From the NCBI GenBank assembly GCA_003254885.1, contig QANT01009226.1:20964-84963 (forward strand): a DNA stretch of 64,000 nucleotides, in the 5' to 3' direction. Position 1 is the first letter of the stretch; each line of letters starts with the position of its first letter. Positions 37,218 to 51,771 of the stretch are shown in pieces. The position numbers and the translations under genes were made by a program. Source of the stretch: Purshia tridentata. Lineage: Eukaryota > Streptophyta > Magnoliopsida > Rosales > Rosaceae. The notes below the pieces were generated by a model. The model saw nothing but the letters and a program-made list of their open reading frames with translations. It was not told the DNA's origin and made no database searches.

Positions 37218-40025
37218 ATGGGGTTATCTCTCTCATTACTAGCCTCAGCCTGGGAAGAGATTGTCAAACATACCTTCTTTGACTTGACTTACAACATCAG
37301 TTTCAGCTCCAAAGATGGAGGTGTGGTATTGAGAACACATAGCTTTAAGATAACAGATTCAGAACCCATGACCGTCTCAAATGATAGTTCTAACAAGTTG
37401 GGCACTAACAATTCAAGTCGTCTGAGGTATTGCAAGCCTGAAAATGTAATGCTAAATACAAATCTCTCATTCAAGGGTCTTGTTCAGGACAGACAGAACA
37501 TGGTCTCAGATGTTTGTAAAGGCAAAAATGAATTGAAGCATAAACCAATGCCTGCACTTGCTCTGCCTGAACCAGCAATATTGTTTTCACCAAGACCAGT
37601 TAGTGAGCTTGATGCTGCTGCAGTTAAGCTTCAAAAAGTCTACAAGAGTTACCGAACTCGAAGAAACCTTGCAGATTGTGCAGTGGTGGTTGAGGAGCTA
37701 TGGTAAGTCTCCTAGTCATTTCTCGCCATTGAAATTTTGGTTTTTTTTTTTTCTCTGAAACGGGATGACTAATTTGGCTATTTCAAATACTTCAGGTGGA
37801 AGGCATTAGATTTTGCAGCTCTCAAGCGGAGTTCTGTGTCATTCTTCAATGTTGAGAAACCGGAAACTGCTGTTTCACGGTGGTCAAGGGCTAGGACAAG
37901 AGCAGCCAAGGTTTGTTCTATTTCTTATACTTCCTGTTTATCTCCTATTTATTTTGCTTATTGGGGAATCAAAGTTTGGATATTAATAATGACAATGTTA
38001 TTGCAGGTGGGAAAGGGTTTGTCCAAGGATGAGAAGGCACAAAAATTGGCTCTTCAACACTGGCTTGAAGCTGTAAGCTCCCCCATCCCTTTTGATGTCC
38101 TTACTTTGGCCTCTGTTACTAGACCAGAGATTTTTATGAAAATTTAATGTTCCTTGTAAAACATTGTTCCCATAAGTAGTTTATGTGACATTGAGGCTAT
38201 CATTATTTGATAAGAAAGATTGATCTAACTCTTAAGATGTTTATTTCTATTGATCTAACTCTTAAGATGTTTGTTTCTTGATGTTTTCTACAGATTGATC
38301 CACGCCACCGTTATGGACACAATTTACACTTCTATTATGATATCTGGTTTGAAAGTGAGAGCAGCCAACCTTTCTTCTACTGGTAAGTAGTTTTTTTCTT
38401 TTTATTAATGTTTGATTGCCTTCACTCAGTTTGGTAACTGAAGAATTGGAATCTTACTAATTGCTATTATCATTATCTTGGATAGGGAATTCAAATGGCT
38501 AATATGTACCAGTACACAATATTTGTACAACAAGATTCAAAATTTTCAGACCTTTTGCTATCAATTCTCAGTTACCAAACAAGAGCATATGGAACAAATA
38601 TGTTCAATATAGAAACCTTCTTCTGATACGATTTCTGTAAAACTCACTGATCAATTTGTATAATGCAGGCTTGATGTTGGAGATGGCAAAGAAATAAATC
38701 TCGAGAAATGCCCAAGGACAGTTCTACACCGGCAATGCATCAAGTACCTTGGACCGGTTAGTACTAAACCATCTCATACTTTCATTTACAATTAAACTTA
38801 AATGATTGTTGCATACATAATGTTGTCAATGATATACGTATCTGATTGTGTTTATCTTTGTGTTTGCAATTTCAGATAGAAAGGGAAGCATATGAAGTAG
38901 TAGTGGAAGATGGGAAGCTATTATACAGGCAAAGTGGGATCTTTGTGAACACTGTTGAAGGTTCTAAATGGATATTTGTCCTCAGCACAACAAGGAGTTT
39001 GTATGTTGGTCAGAAGAAGAAGGGTCAGTTTCAGCACTCAAGTTTTCTAGCAGGAGGTGCCACAACAGCAGCTGGAAGATTGGTTGCCCATGATGGAGTT
39101 CTTGAGGTACGAACTTGTGCATTCATCTAAATACATCTGTCACACTAATTATGCATTTTCTTATGATTTAAGTTAAGTTTCTATGTCATATATATCTAAC
39201 TTCAACATGTTATTTCAGGCTATCTGGCCATACAGCGGTCATTATCACCCAACAGAAGAGAACTTCATGGAATTTATCAGCTTTCTCGAAGATAATCATG
39301 TAGATCTCTCTAATGTTAAGGTAAATGTCCTTCGTATTTTCTTGTATACTTGCATGCATTCATATTACAATAATGTTAGTGTTGTCAAATTCGTTCACTA
39401 AATGATGTGACAGTTTTCACTATCGAGCTCAAACTTAAACAAGTGAAACACTGTCTCATTCTTTGGTGAAAAATTTTGATGAACCTAGCATTAGTGATGT
39501 TATATGTCTAGCTAATCTCATTTTAACATCTTGGTCAAGTTTGTAACGATCTTTTTCATTGTTTTTCCACAGAGGTGTGCAATTGATGATGACTATCCTT
39601 CAATGAAGATCCCTGAAGAGGAACCAACAAAACAGGAATCATTCAAATCAACAGAATCGGAAGGTGCAAACACAACCGATGCAGCTGAAATGACCAAGAG
39701 GCCTACAATCACAACCGTTCATCAAGTAGAGAATAAAAAGGTTGATGGTGCCAATGGCAAGCCACCAGTGTTTGACATGGCCAAGCGTTTGTCATGCAAG
39801 TGGACCACAGGAACTGGACCCCGAATCGGGTGTGTGCGGGACTACCCTACAGATCTACAGTCTAGGGCATTGGAACAAGTCAACCTATCGCCCCGGGTTG
39901 CTCCTGGCTCATTGGTATCCTATGGCCCAATTCCTTCTCCAAGGCCCAGTCCAAAGGTCCGGCTCTCACCCAGGCTCGCATACATGGGCCTTCCGAGCCC
40001 AAGAACCCCAATTACCGCCAACTGA
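37218..40025 (+). CDS. IQM family calmodulin-binding protein (IQM5-like)
   Basis: Eight exons: 37218-37702, 37796-37910, 38007-38072, 38294-38382, 38669-38756, 38876-39106, 39219-39320 and 39573-40025. They give 542 residues. A single IQ motif lies at about 136-150 ([13 protein letters not shown]), the site for Ca-independent calmodulin binding in this family. It is followed by the conserved IQM block: [45 protein letters not shown], the strongly conserved [15 protein letters not shown] and the [16 protein letters not shown] segment. The C-terminus is Pro/Ser-rich ([23 protein letters not shown]), as in longer IQM members. IQM proteins have been linked to stress, light and hormone responses. 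The subtype call rests on position: from memory, Arabidopsis IQM5 (At5g57010) is next to CKL12 and near bHLH041 and C3H65. Intron 3 contains a 30-bp tandem duplication. Confidence 0.92.
38221..38280. repeat. 30-bp tandem duplication in an IQM intron
   Basis: Units 38221-38250 and 38251-38280 both begin TGATCTAACTCTTAAGATGT and differ only near their 3' ends. The copy ends 13 bases before the intron 3 acceptor. Confidence 0.95.
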
Positions 40026-42651
40026 GTCAGTTCGCCGAAGGGAGCTTATGGCTCGTGGGCTTGGATCAGTTAGTTGAAGGCTAATAATGGGTCAAGAAGT
40101 CCACACTAAGGGTACTTCTTGTGCCCAAAATGGTGGGTAACTTTCTAGCCCAAGAGGGGTTAAGAAGATTAACCCAATTTTTTCCTTCCTTTGATTCTTT
40201 CATAAATTTTTATATTGATATAGGTTTATCATTTAATTTATTTTTGTACATGTCTTCAATCAGCCAAATGATTTCTTTTTACCCAATTTTGGCTCCTGTA
40301 TTTTTGGGTTGGGGTTGGGTTTAAATTTTTATTCTTTATTGTACACCGGGAAGTTAATTAAGGGCAGTATGCTCTCTGAATCAAATATATGATAATTATA
40401 ATTTCTGTTCAACTTTGTTATTTGTTATTTGGCTATTTTTCATTAAAAAAAGAAGAAGATAAAAAACTAGGAGTTAGCAGTTATTTATTAATTGTATTTG
40501 TAATCACATTCACATCGTATGTGGTTCAGTCTGGAATGCGGAGAAAACACAATTGAGTAATCAAATCAGTGAATACAAATCACTGACACACCCAAACAAG
40601 ACAAAAAAAAAGGCATACAGATTAGAGACAGACATAGAGTTTTAGCAGCCAGCTACACTGCACCAAATCTTCTAAGGGTTAAATATGATTTTGGTCCCTG
40701 TGTTTTACCTTAGAAACAAATTTAGTCCCTGTATTTTCAAAATTCTAATTTTAATCCCTAAGGTAAAACACAGGGACCAAAATCATATTTAACCCATCTT
40801 CTAATCAACCTATACTTTTTGGTTGGAATATGTGATTAGACTATTAGAGAAACATTCTTTTAAATCTTCCTTACCAATTTTGGTTTAAAGTGGCTCTTAA
40901 AATAAGTGACGGAGCTTTATATAAAAAATGGTATTGAATTTTTTTTTAATAATGAATTGTAAAAATTACCCATTAAAATTATGTTTGTGCATTAATTTAT
41001 GGATTAAGTTTTTGTTAATCAAATCTTAAAACACAGAATTAGAGAAGCACAATGAGGTTTGATTATGCAAATTGTAGCCTGGATGTGCTGATGGACCACT
41101 GAGCTAGACTCCCATCTCTGTGAAACTGTGTGTATACGTACGGCCTCATGGGAGAGACAGATAGGTACTTGCGAGGAAGGCAACCAAAGGCTGACGTTCA
41201 CTCGCTCACTGTGTGTCGCCATGTGCTAATGTGTCATCATCCCACGGCTTTAACCTTTAGTTGTAGCCTTGTAGGCTGCAGTGTAGTACTCTCGACTTTC
41301 TGCGTCTGTGTTTGACATTTCTTTTACAAAATTTCATCTTTGACTTCAATTTTCATTTAGCATTGATTGTGTTTTTTTACCGTTAATTTTCATTTTATCA
41401 TTTATAGTTATTCTTCGTGTTTTAATTTAATTTCATGGGAATCTCCATCTTTTTTCGGTTTTTTATGTATGTTATTAAAATTTAATATGAAAATATGAAA
41501 CTTTCAATATTTTATGTACACTATTAAAGCTTAATATTAAAATAAAATAAAATTTAAGACCTCTCAATATTTCAAATCCCCCCTATACATGGAAACGAAC
41601 TATTGAGGCTTTTTATAATTGAGCAAAATGTTGTTTCCGCTACTACTTTTTATGTGAATATTGATTCTGGTCCTTCTGGAGTTCCATTCCAGTGATTAAT
41701 TAATTAAGCTCATTATATTACAGCAAAATAATGCAAACATGACCAGAAATGGTAATGAGATTATGATGTGAGTCAGCGACTCAGCGAGTCCGTACTGCCT
41801 TTAACACAACCACTGAGCAGCATTAACTGAACCACAATTATCAATCACACCAAGGACTCATCTTTTTGACTCCTCGATCGCCAGAGGGCACACCCAGATG
41901 GACTGTGTGTTCCCCATCAATCCATCTGTAATTGAAATGGACCCAGCTTCATGTGTGAATTACCTTCTTTTTTTTTGGCCATGCATGTGTTAATTACCAT
42001 TTAATGTGCTAATAATACATGTTTTCTGATTCGGGGTTCAACTATATATAAGTTATTACTATAAATAAATTTATAATTACCATTTAGTACCATACAGGGA
42101 AATGTAATGGTGGAAATATCATTGAAGTGGAACTGTTCAAACCTGCAGTAAATGTCAGTGTATCAATCAGATTAATAGAGGCTCTACAGTCGAAGCTTGA
42201 CAGGGGCTTGTTGTAGACTTTGAAAATTAATTAAAATAGGAATTACTTGCCCTTGACAAATGTGCCCCAAGTGTCCACCTTCGGCTAAATTTGTTAATCA
42301 CACAGCTCAGAGAGAGAGTGAGAGAGAGTCAGACAGTTTTGACATATGTTCTTTGACTGATAATCAGACAGATTTTGATAGCATTCGACCTGTTTGACAG
42401 GAGGACAGAATCACCTCTCTCTGAGAATGAAAGATCTCTTTTTTCCTCTCCTCCGAGGCATTTGTGGTTTGTTCCTTGGCTTTTTGGCCGCTTTCTACTG
42501 CTTATAATTAGGAGCTTTTTTGTCTTCTCCTTCACTTCGAGTCTTGTTTTTGGCCAGTTGACGTGAGTGAGTGTGAGTGACTCCCAAACATACATTCCCT
42601 TTCTCTTGTCTCCCCACAATAAATTGAAGTCATCATTATTCATCAACAAGA
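40026..42651. other. Intergenic between the IQM and EPFL genes
   Basis: It contains the IQM 3' UTR, a complete MULE-type MITE (40676-40795) and AT-rich DNA, then the EPFL promoter and leader. A GA-rich patch lies near 42310-42330. No other coding exon is supported; open frames near 41019-41315 and 42329-42649 have no family resemblance. Confidence 0.55.
40667..40804. mobile_element. Mutator-like (MULE) MITE with target duplication
   Basis: The element spans 40676-40795 (120 bp). Its terminal inverted repeats, 40676-40712 and 40759-40795, pair perfectly over 37 bases, starting GGGTTAAATATGATTTTGGT. The spacer between the arms is 46 bp. The flanks carry an identical 9-bp sequence, ATCTTCTAA, at 40667-40675 and 40796-40804. 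A 9-bp target-site duplication is the hallmark of Mutator-like elements. It has no coding capacity, so a transposase would have to be supplied by another element. Perfect arms and target duplication suggest a recent insertion. Confidence 0.93.
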
Positions 42652-42770
42652 ATGAAGAAAAGGGTGGTATGCTGCATTATAGTAGTGGCAAGTTTTCTGA
42701 GTTGGGTTTGTGTAACAAGCAAGCCCTTTGCACCATATGATGTTAAAGCTCATCAAGAAGGTTGGCTATT

Positions 42771-42821
<51 letters not shown>

Positions 42822-43234
42822 GGGTTTACAGTCTTCACAACCATGTTACTAATTGTCTGTATCTGATCCTCAAACAGATCCAACCCCACTTCCCCAATCA
42901 GCTACCTTTGACTCAAAACAGGTCAGACTCTCCTTTTGTGGATTTTATTTTGCTTCTGGTATTTATGTCTTTGCTATATGTATCTCTGTGTTTTGTTTTT
43001 TTTTAGGGAGTTCATCAAGGCATTGAAGGACCAGCATATGGAAATGAAGGAGCATATAGAGGGCTTAGTAGGCTTGGGTCTAGACCACCAAGCTGTGAGC
43101 ACAAATGTGAAGGCTGCATCCCATGTGTTCCAGTTCAGATACCCACAACCACTGACCAAATAGGAGTTCAATATGCAAATTATGAGCCAGAGGGCTGGAA
43201 ATGCAAGTGTGGCTCTACTTTCTTTAATCCATAA
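42652..43234 (+). CDS. EPF-like secreted cysteine-rich peptide
   Basis: Three exons, 42652-42760, 42878-42921 and 43007-43234, give a 126-residue precursor. The N-terminus is a signal peptide: KKR, then the hydrophobic VVCCIIVVASFLSWVCV. The mature C-terminal domain has six Cys at 81, 85, 88, 91, 117 and 119 in the EPF/EPFL order (LGSRPPSCEHKCEGC ... YEPEGWKCKCGSTFFNP). EPFL peptides act outside the cell on ERECTA-family receptors, with TMM in some tissues, and shape stomata, organ growth and ovules. The loop between Cys91 and Cys117 is 25 residues and holds VPVQIPTTT and GVQYANYEPEG, placing it nearer EPFL1-3 than EPF1/2 or stomagen; this subtype is an inference. Intron 1 holds a 45-base T homopolymer right after the donor. 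Confidence 0.9.
42772..42816. repeat. T homopolymer, 45 bases, in the EPFL intron
   Basis: It starts 11 bases after the intron 1 donor. The length is probably approximate because of the homopolymer. Confidence 0.9.
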
Positions 43235-45052
43235 ATTCCATAAATGGTTCAAAACTCCAAAGGCAACTTGGGCATGATAGGCGAGATAGATAGACAGCCC
43301 CAATATCATTGTCAATTACTGATTTGAGGGTGTGCATGCCATGTATAAACTCAAATTCATTTATATATTTGTGTTCTTCCCAAGAAGTGTTGACTTGTTT
43401 AATCAACATGGGCTTGACTGACTTCTATGCACTGTTGGCTTGCTGGCCGGTGCCAATGAGAGACCTCTGTTTATGCTACTACCCTTTCAAAATCAAGAGC
43501 CACCCAAGTATGTGAAACATGATCTACTGTTGAGGCCTCTTATTTAATGTGTTCTCTGTTCCAACATGTTTTCATGGGAAAACATTATAATGGTTATAAC
43601 TAAGATCTGACTTGACGCTTCAAGTAATATTAAATACTATTTGGCCAAATTTAGGTAGGAGTAAGATACCTTACTTTTCATGAAAATGTTACATGTATAG
43701 CAATGTATAAACATTATATTACCTAATTAATATTACAAAATGAAGTAATTATTAAGAGAATTCTCTTTTTCAATAGGGGAGAAATAATAAAAAAAACATA
43801 TATATTTCTCTAATTTTGAATAAATTTAATCATAATTTAAAGATTAAGGTATCTCACCTTCTATGCTTCTACCCACTTTTCTTTTTTGATACGATTCCAT
43901 CCGCCTATTGATCTCTCTATCACTATACTTTAAAAAATGTACATCCAAAGCTAATTCAACAACTTTATTTAGTGATACAATTTTGTAAATAACTTCTTAT
44001 ATGTTTTGTGGGAGTTGCATAATTACATTGTACATTCAAATCAAATAGAGTGTAATTTTATATTTTCTATATAAAATTTACTTTTAGCATATATTTTCAC
44101 GTATAATATGACTTGAATCAAACACGTAAAAATTTCATATTAAATTGTAAAAATATTCATTATCAATTAATTTTAAATTGGAATGCTTGACATATCTAAA
44201 TTCATTCACATTATATATGAATCATTCAATTTATATAAGCATTATTAGCATATTTTTTGGTAAAGCATATGTTTTAATCATGGTAAATGCATATGTATAT
44301 ATAATATAATGATGTGTGTACGTTCTTTTTTAGTGATAAAGTTTTTCTTCATTCCTAAAACAATTGACTTCTTTGCGTGTGACATGTACGTGTTCTATTA
44401 AAAAAAATTCGACTGAATCACACATAGTTGGACCACGTGTCAGCCAGACACGCCTCACTTAAGAAATTGTTCTTTTGTGAAACGTTACGTGATAATACGT
44501 GATAATACTTCAATCCGATAGCACTCGTCACGCGTGGGAGGCACATTTTTCACACCCCGAAACTCACAAAGAAAAAAAAAAAAAGCCAATGCACATTTTC
44601 TATCTACCAAAACCAAACTTTAGCTTCAAGTGAATGAAAAAGCAGGAGAAACACAAAGGAGAAGGTGACGATGGGATAGCAATAAGCCAATAAGCACTTT
44701 TACTTTTGCCATTCTCTCTATAATTTAATCCAAAAGCGCTTTTTAACAGAAAATTAAACAAAAGAAAAAGAAATATATAAAAAATAGAAAAAAGAAAAAG
44801 AGCAATCCTAACCCTAGATCTCCAACACGAAGAACCCACAGGCCGCATTTGCATTGCTGTCCGTACAATTTGTTTGCTTGCTTGCTCATTGCTTTTATTG
44901 GAGGACAATCCGATGTCGTTGCGGTTGAGTCGGCCGACTGGGTTATGCTGCTGCTTCTGGGAGATGAAGATCATGTTTTAGATTCTTCAATTTTTCGATT
45001 ATTTTTAGTTTTATTTTAGGGTTAGGGCTTCGATTGTTTCGTGGCTTGGAAA
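43235..45052. other. EPFL 3' flank and casein kinase promoter/leader
   Basis: AT-rich intergenic DNA. A CACGTG followed by TC (G-box/ABRE) lies at 44434-44439. ACGTGATAAT is repeated twice near 44487-44506. The kinase leader, C/T-poor and with a GTTAGGGCTT near the start, occupies the end of the region. An imperfect inverted pair near 43652 and 43878 (GATACCTTA cores) may be an old MITE but is too diverged to call. Confidence 0.5.
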
Positions 45053-48419
<3,367 letters not shown>

Positions 48420-49978
48420 ATGCCGACTTTTGCAGGTTGCTGTAAATCGTAATTTGATTGTTTTGCTTTGATTAGATTAGGTCGTTTCAATATATATCAA
48501 AGGTGAGAGTCTGAGAGAGGTGTTTTTGCTTGAACTCAGTTACCCATGCAAAAGAGCTGAAAGTGTTTGTTGCTTCAACTTGTGCTGTAACACGTGGATC
48601 CATTTGCTGATAAACAATGTAAAGTTCTTATTTTTCCCCGAAAGAGAACATAACAAAAATAACAATGTTAAGAGAAAAGGTACCCCTTATTTTATATACT
48701 ATACTTTTTTCTTAAAAAAAAGAGAGTTTTAAGTTGAACACGTTGATAAAGAAGGCAGTTTTCCATAACCAGTTAACAATATCGTTTTGGCCCAAACTTA
48801 AGTAACATATCAGAGTTCATAACAGTTTTTACGTTTCTAGATATCATCTTCATAACAATAGATCATCTTGTGTTGTAAAGGGTCTTATTTCTTACTGAAT
48901 CATGAAATTATCATTAACGTCTCAAGAGGCATTGTCTGGTCTAGCAAAGTTAGACCAACAAGATGTGGCCTACTTCCAAATTCTCCAGTTTATAAATAAC
49001 TATAAGAGGATTTCTCAGACCAAAAGGACTCCTCAAGTTAACCAGCCTCATCCAAGACATCAAAACTGATTCGGGAAATCTTCACAAATGCATATTATTT
49101 CTCAGACAAACGAAACCCAACACTATTAACACAAAAACCTACATCCATTGCCCTCTTCCCTTCTCCCCATAAACCCCCTTAAGGTGTAGAAACACAGATG
49201 AGTACAGAAGGTTGCAATATAATGAATCCATGATCAGTCAATTGTATGAATTCTCTCTTGTCAGAGCTTTAGTAGAACTCAGCCGAGTCCATTGTGGGTC
49301 TTAAAATTTTCTAGTTTCTTTGGTATCATGTGAATCATGTCCATACCAGGAAAACGCATAATTGAGATAAGAATACCTATCAAGGAACCCTCCAAGTGAC
49401 ATTGATAAGTCAATTTACTTTATGTGCATGGTTTTGTAATTTGACCCTCTAATCAGTAATCTTTCTTCAAAACTACAACTGAATTAAAGATTTTCCTTCA
49501 TGAGAGAACTTGGGGAAAACCTTTCATGACAAAGAGGTAATGAAGCTCTGGTACCAAGCGTTGCCAACAAGCATCAACACAAACCGATGTATTTCAAAAC
49601 CTTATGACACCTCTGCTATTATATGGTAATTAAGAAGGGACTAATACTATGCATAGAACCCAAGTTTTACAAATTTCACAATTTCCACGGTAACAACAGT
49701 AATATAGCTTTCTTTTGAGACAAATGAGATTCATTGCAGAACAGCTTTCCTTTGAGACAATTTTCACTATTATGAACCAGCAGAAAAGAGGCTTCAATAG
49801 AATTGAAAAAACTTTAGATACCAAAAAACCAGAATATACAATCATTCATGAACAAACATATTACAAATTCATTAGACTTCATAGTAACTAACACTACCAC
49901 TGAAAGATTATGATACCATGCACGAATTTAAGCAACCAAAATTAAGACCACTACTACCAATTATATTCAGAGAAATGA
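48420..49978. other. Intergenic, convergent 3' ends of CK1 and DUF3511 genes
   Basis: This holds 3' UTRs and AT-rich DNA. I see no exon, RNA gene or structured repeat. Confidence 0.6.
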
Positions 49979-50350
49979 TTACCCCCCATGGACCACTCTA
50001 TTGCAAGTATTCTTGAGCCACCTAAAGCTCTTCGTCAGAGACCCTTTAACCTTCCCTTCCACAGCATAAACCTTATAGCTAGCCACCCTCTTCTTCCTCT
50101 GCAACTCTGGGTCACTAAAGCTCCAGCCTTTTGAAGAAGACCCATTTGTGGACTTGCCCTTCTTGAACTTATTGGCATCAATGGCGTTCTGGGTTTGAGT
50201 TGGGTGCGCTGAAGCTGCATAGGAGGCACTGTAACACCTGAGATCTTGCATTCCTTTAACGCCAGATGAATTGGGTCCTGCCCCACTCCCATTGTAGCTC
50301 TCGATCTGCATCCTTCCATGCCCTAATGATTTGGATCTGAAATCCTCCAT
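49979..50350 (-). CDS. DUF3511 domain protein
   Basis: A single-exon gene of 123 residues. The second half is the DUF3511 domain, recognised by KGWSFSDPELQRKKRVASYK, VYAVEGKVKGSLTKSFRWLK and the closing VVHGG. The first half is Gly/Ser/Asn-rich (MEDFRSKSLGHGRMQIESY). DUF3511 proteins are small, basic and plant-specific, with no established function. There is no signal peptide or membrane helix. The ATG at 50350 gives the usual MEDFRS-type start, and a CT tract (about 50408-50430) lies in the leader. It is tail-to-tail with the CK1 gene, and in Arabidopsis (from memory) At2g19460 has the same position between DGAT1 and CKL5. Confidence 0.9.
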   Translation of the reverse strand: MEDFRSKSLGHGRMQIESYNGSGAGPNSSGVKGMQDLRCYSASYAASAHPTQTQNAIDANKFKKGKSTNGSSSKGWSFSDPELQRKKRVASYKVYAVEGKVKGSLTKSFRWLKNTCNRVVHGG

Positions 50351-51771
50351 GGTTTTTCACACTCAAATCAGTCACAGAGATCTGAATTAGGTTCACTCAC
50401 TTAGTCACTCTCTCTCTCTCTCTCTCTAGTGGAGTGGAGAGTGTGTGTACTAGTCGATTGTCAAAAAACTTCTTGAGGGATCGTGACATTTTTAACGGGT
50501 TTTTTTACATTTTAATTACGGTAAATTAACAACATTTATTTGTAGGCGATGAGATGGGAGATTAATCTCAAAGTTCTGATGGATAACTAAGATAAGAGTA
50601 ATAAAGCTATTTTAAGTTTTTAACGAGACAAGTTTTATTATTAATTAAAATTTTTTCCCATTCTTTTTGTGATTTGGTGAGGCGCTGACTAACACAGTGT
50701 TGCGCCGTCGGTGATATTTAGTAGGGCTGGTATTGGTTCGGTAACCGTGCCGAACCATTCCTACCGACCTACCGTCTGAGGTCGGTTAGAATACCAAAAT
50801 AGCAACCGCAAATCAGAAAACCGACGCACAAATAGTAGCCCAATATTTAGATAAAGGGTTTTGATAATATGTGGACGGTACCAATGGTGCCTGCACCGGA
50901 GTTTAACCGGATGCTGCTGTTCACTGGAGAATCTCGTGACCAAGTGCAGTGAACTTCTTCCCCCATTTCGTAGTTCCTTTTTTTGGCAATGAGTAAATGC
51001 TATTTGGCAATTACACTATTGAGGATATTTTTGTAATTATCAACTTGGCCAATTCAATTTGCATGCATGCAAAAACAAAAAAAAAATTACAAATCAAATC
51101 AAAAACCGATAACCATTTAATTAAATAATCTTCATTATAATTTATAAGTGCTTAACAATATCACTATAATGCAAAGCAAATCCCACAAATAAACAGCTTT
51201 CATTATCAAACTGTAATGCAAAGCAGAACCCACAAATAATATCTTATTACCTAAGATAAGATTGTTGAGCTGTGTAAAATTAATACCTATTATATGCCTA
51301 AAAACAAGTAGAAAAAATCATTTAGACCAACCAGCCAATTGACTTGCTTTGACCTAACTCTTATGAATTCGATTAGTATTCAAACCCATGTAAAATGTAA
51401 GCCAGTTTCACAAAATCCATATATATTTTTTGAATGGATAAAGTGATGATTGCCAATAGAAATGGGCAAAGATATTTAAAATTTCATTTTTTATAAATGG
51501 GTAAAAGAGATGAGAGCTCAAAAAGGTCAAATCTGAGATCAAAAACAAATTTAGCCAAATTTGTACTATATCTATGAACTTCATCAATTAAACAAACAAA
51601 AAAGCTATGGGGGTCGGTAGACCCCATTATTGCCCCGCCCTGTCTTCACCACTTGTCACTGGAAGCAGCGAGAGAAGATGCCTTGTAGAAAACACAAAAG
51701 GGTATGGCAACATCGCTTTCAGGCCAATTTGATGATTCGGATCCACACATTGACAGATAGGAGTCAAATAT
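50351..51771. other. DUF3511 promoter and DGAT1 3' flank
   Basis: AT-rich apart from about 50700-50830. That patch is GC-richer, with GGTTCGG/CCGAACC and GGTCGGT/ACCGACC inverted words beginning TAGGGCTGGTATTGG, a style typical of hAT-related element ends. No matching far end was found. A small perfect repeat word, AATGCAAAGC, recurs at about 51170 and 51213. Confidence 0.5.

Noticed and set aside
43650-43880. Possible inverted-repeat element with GATACCTTA cores
   Set aside because: Arms match over only about a dozen bases with gaps, and no target duplication is visible.
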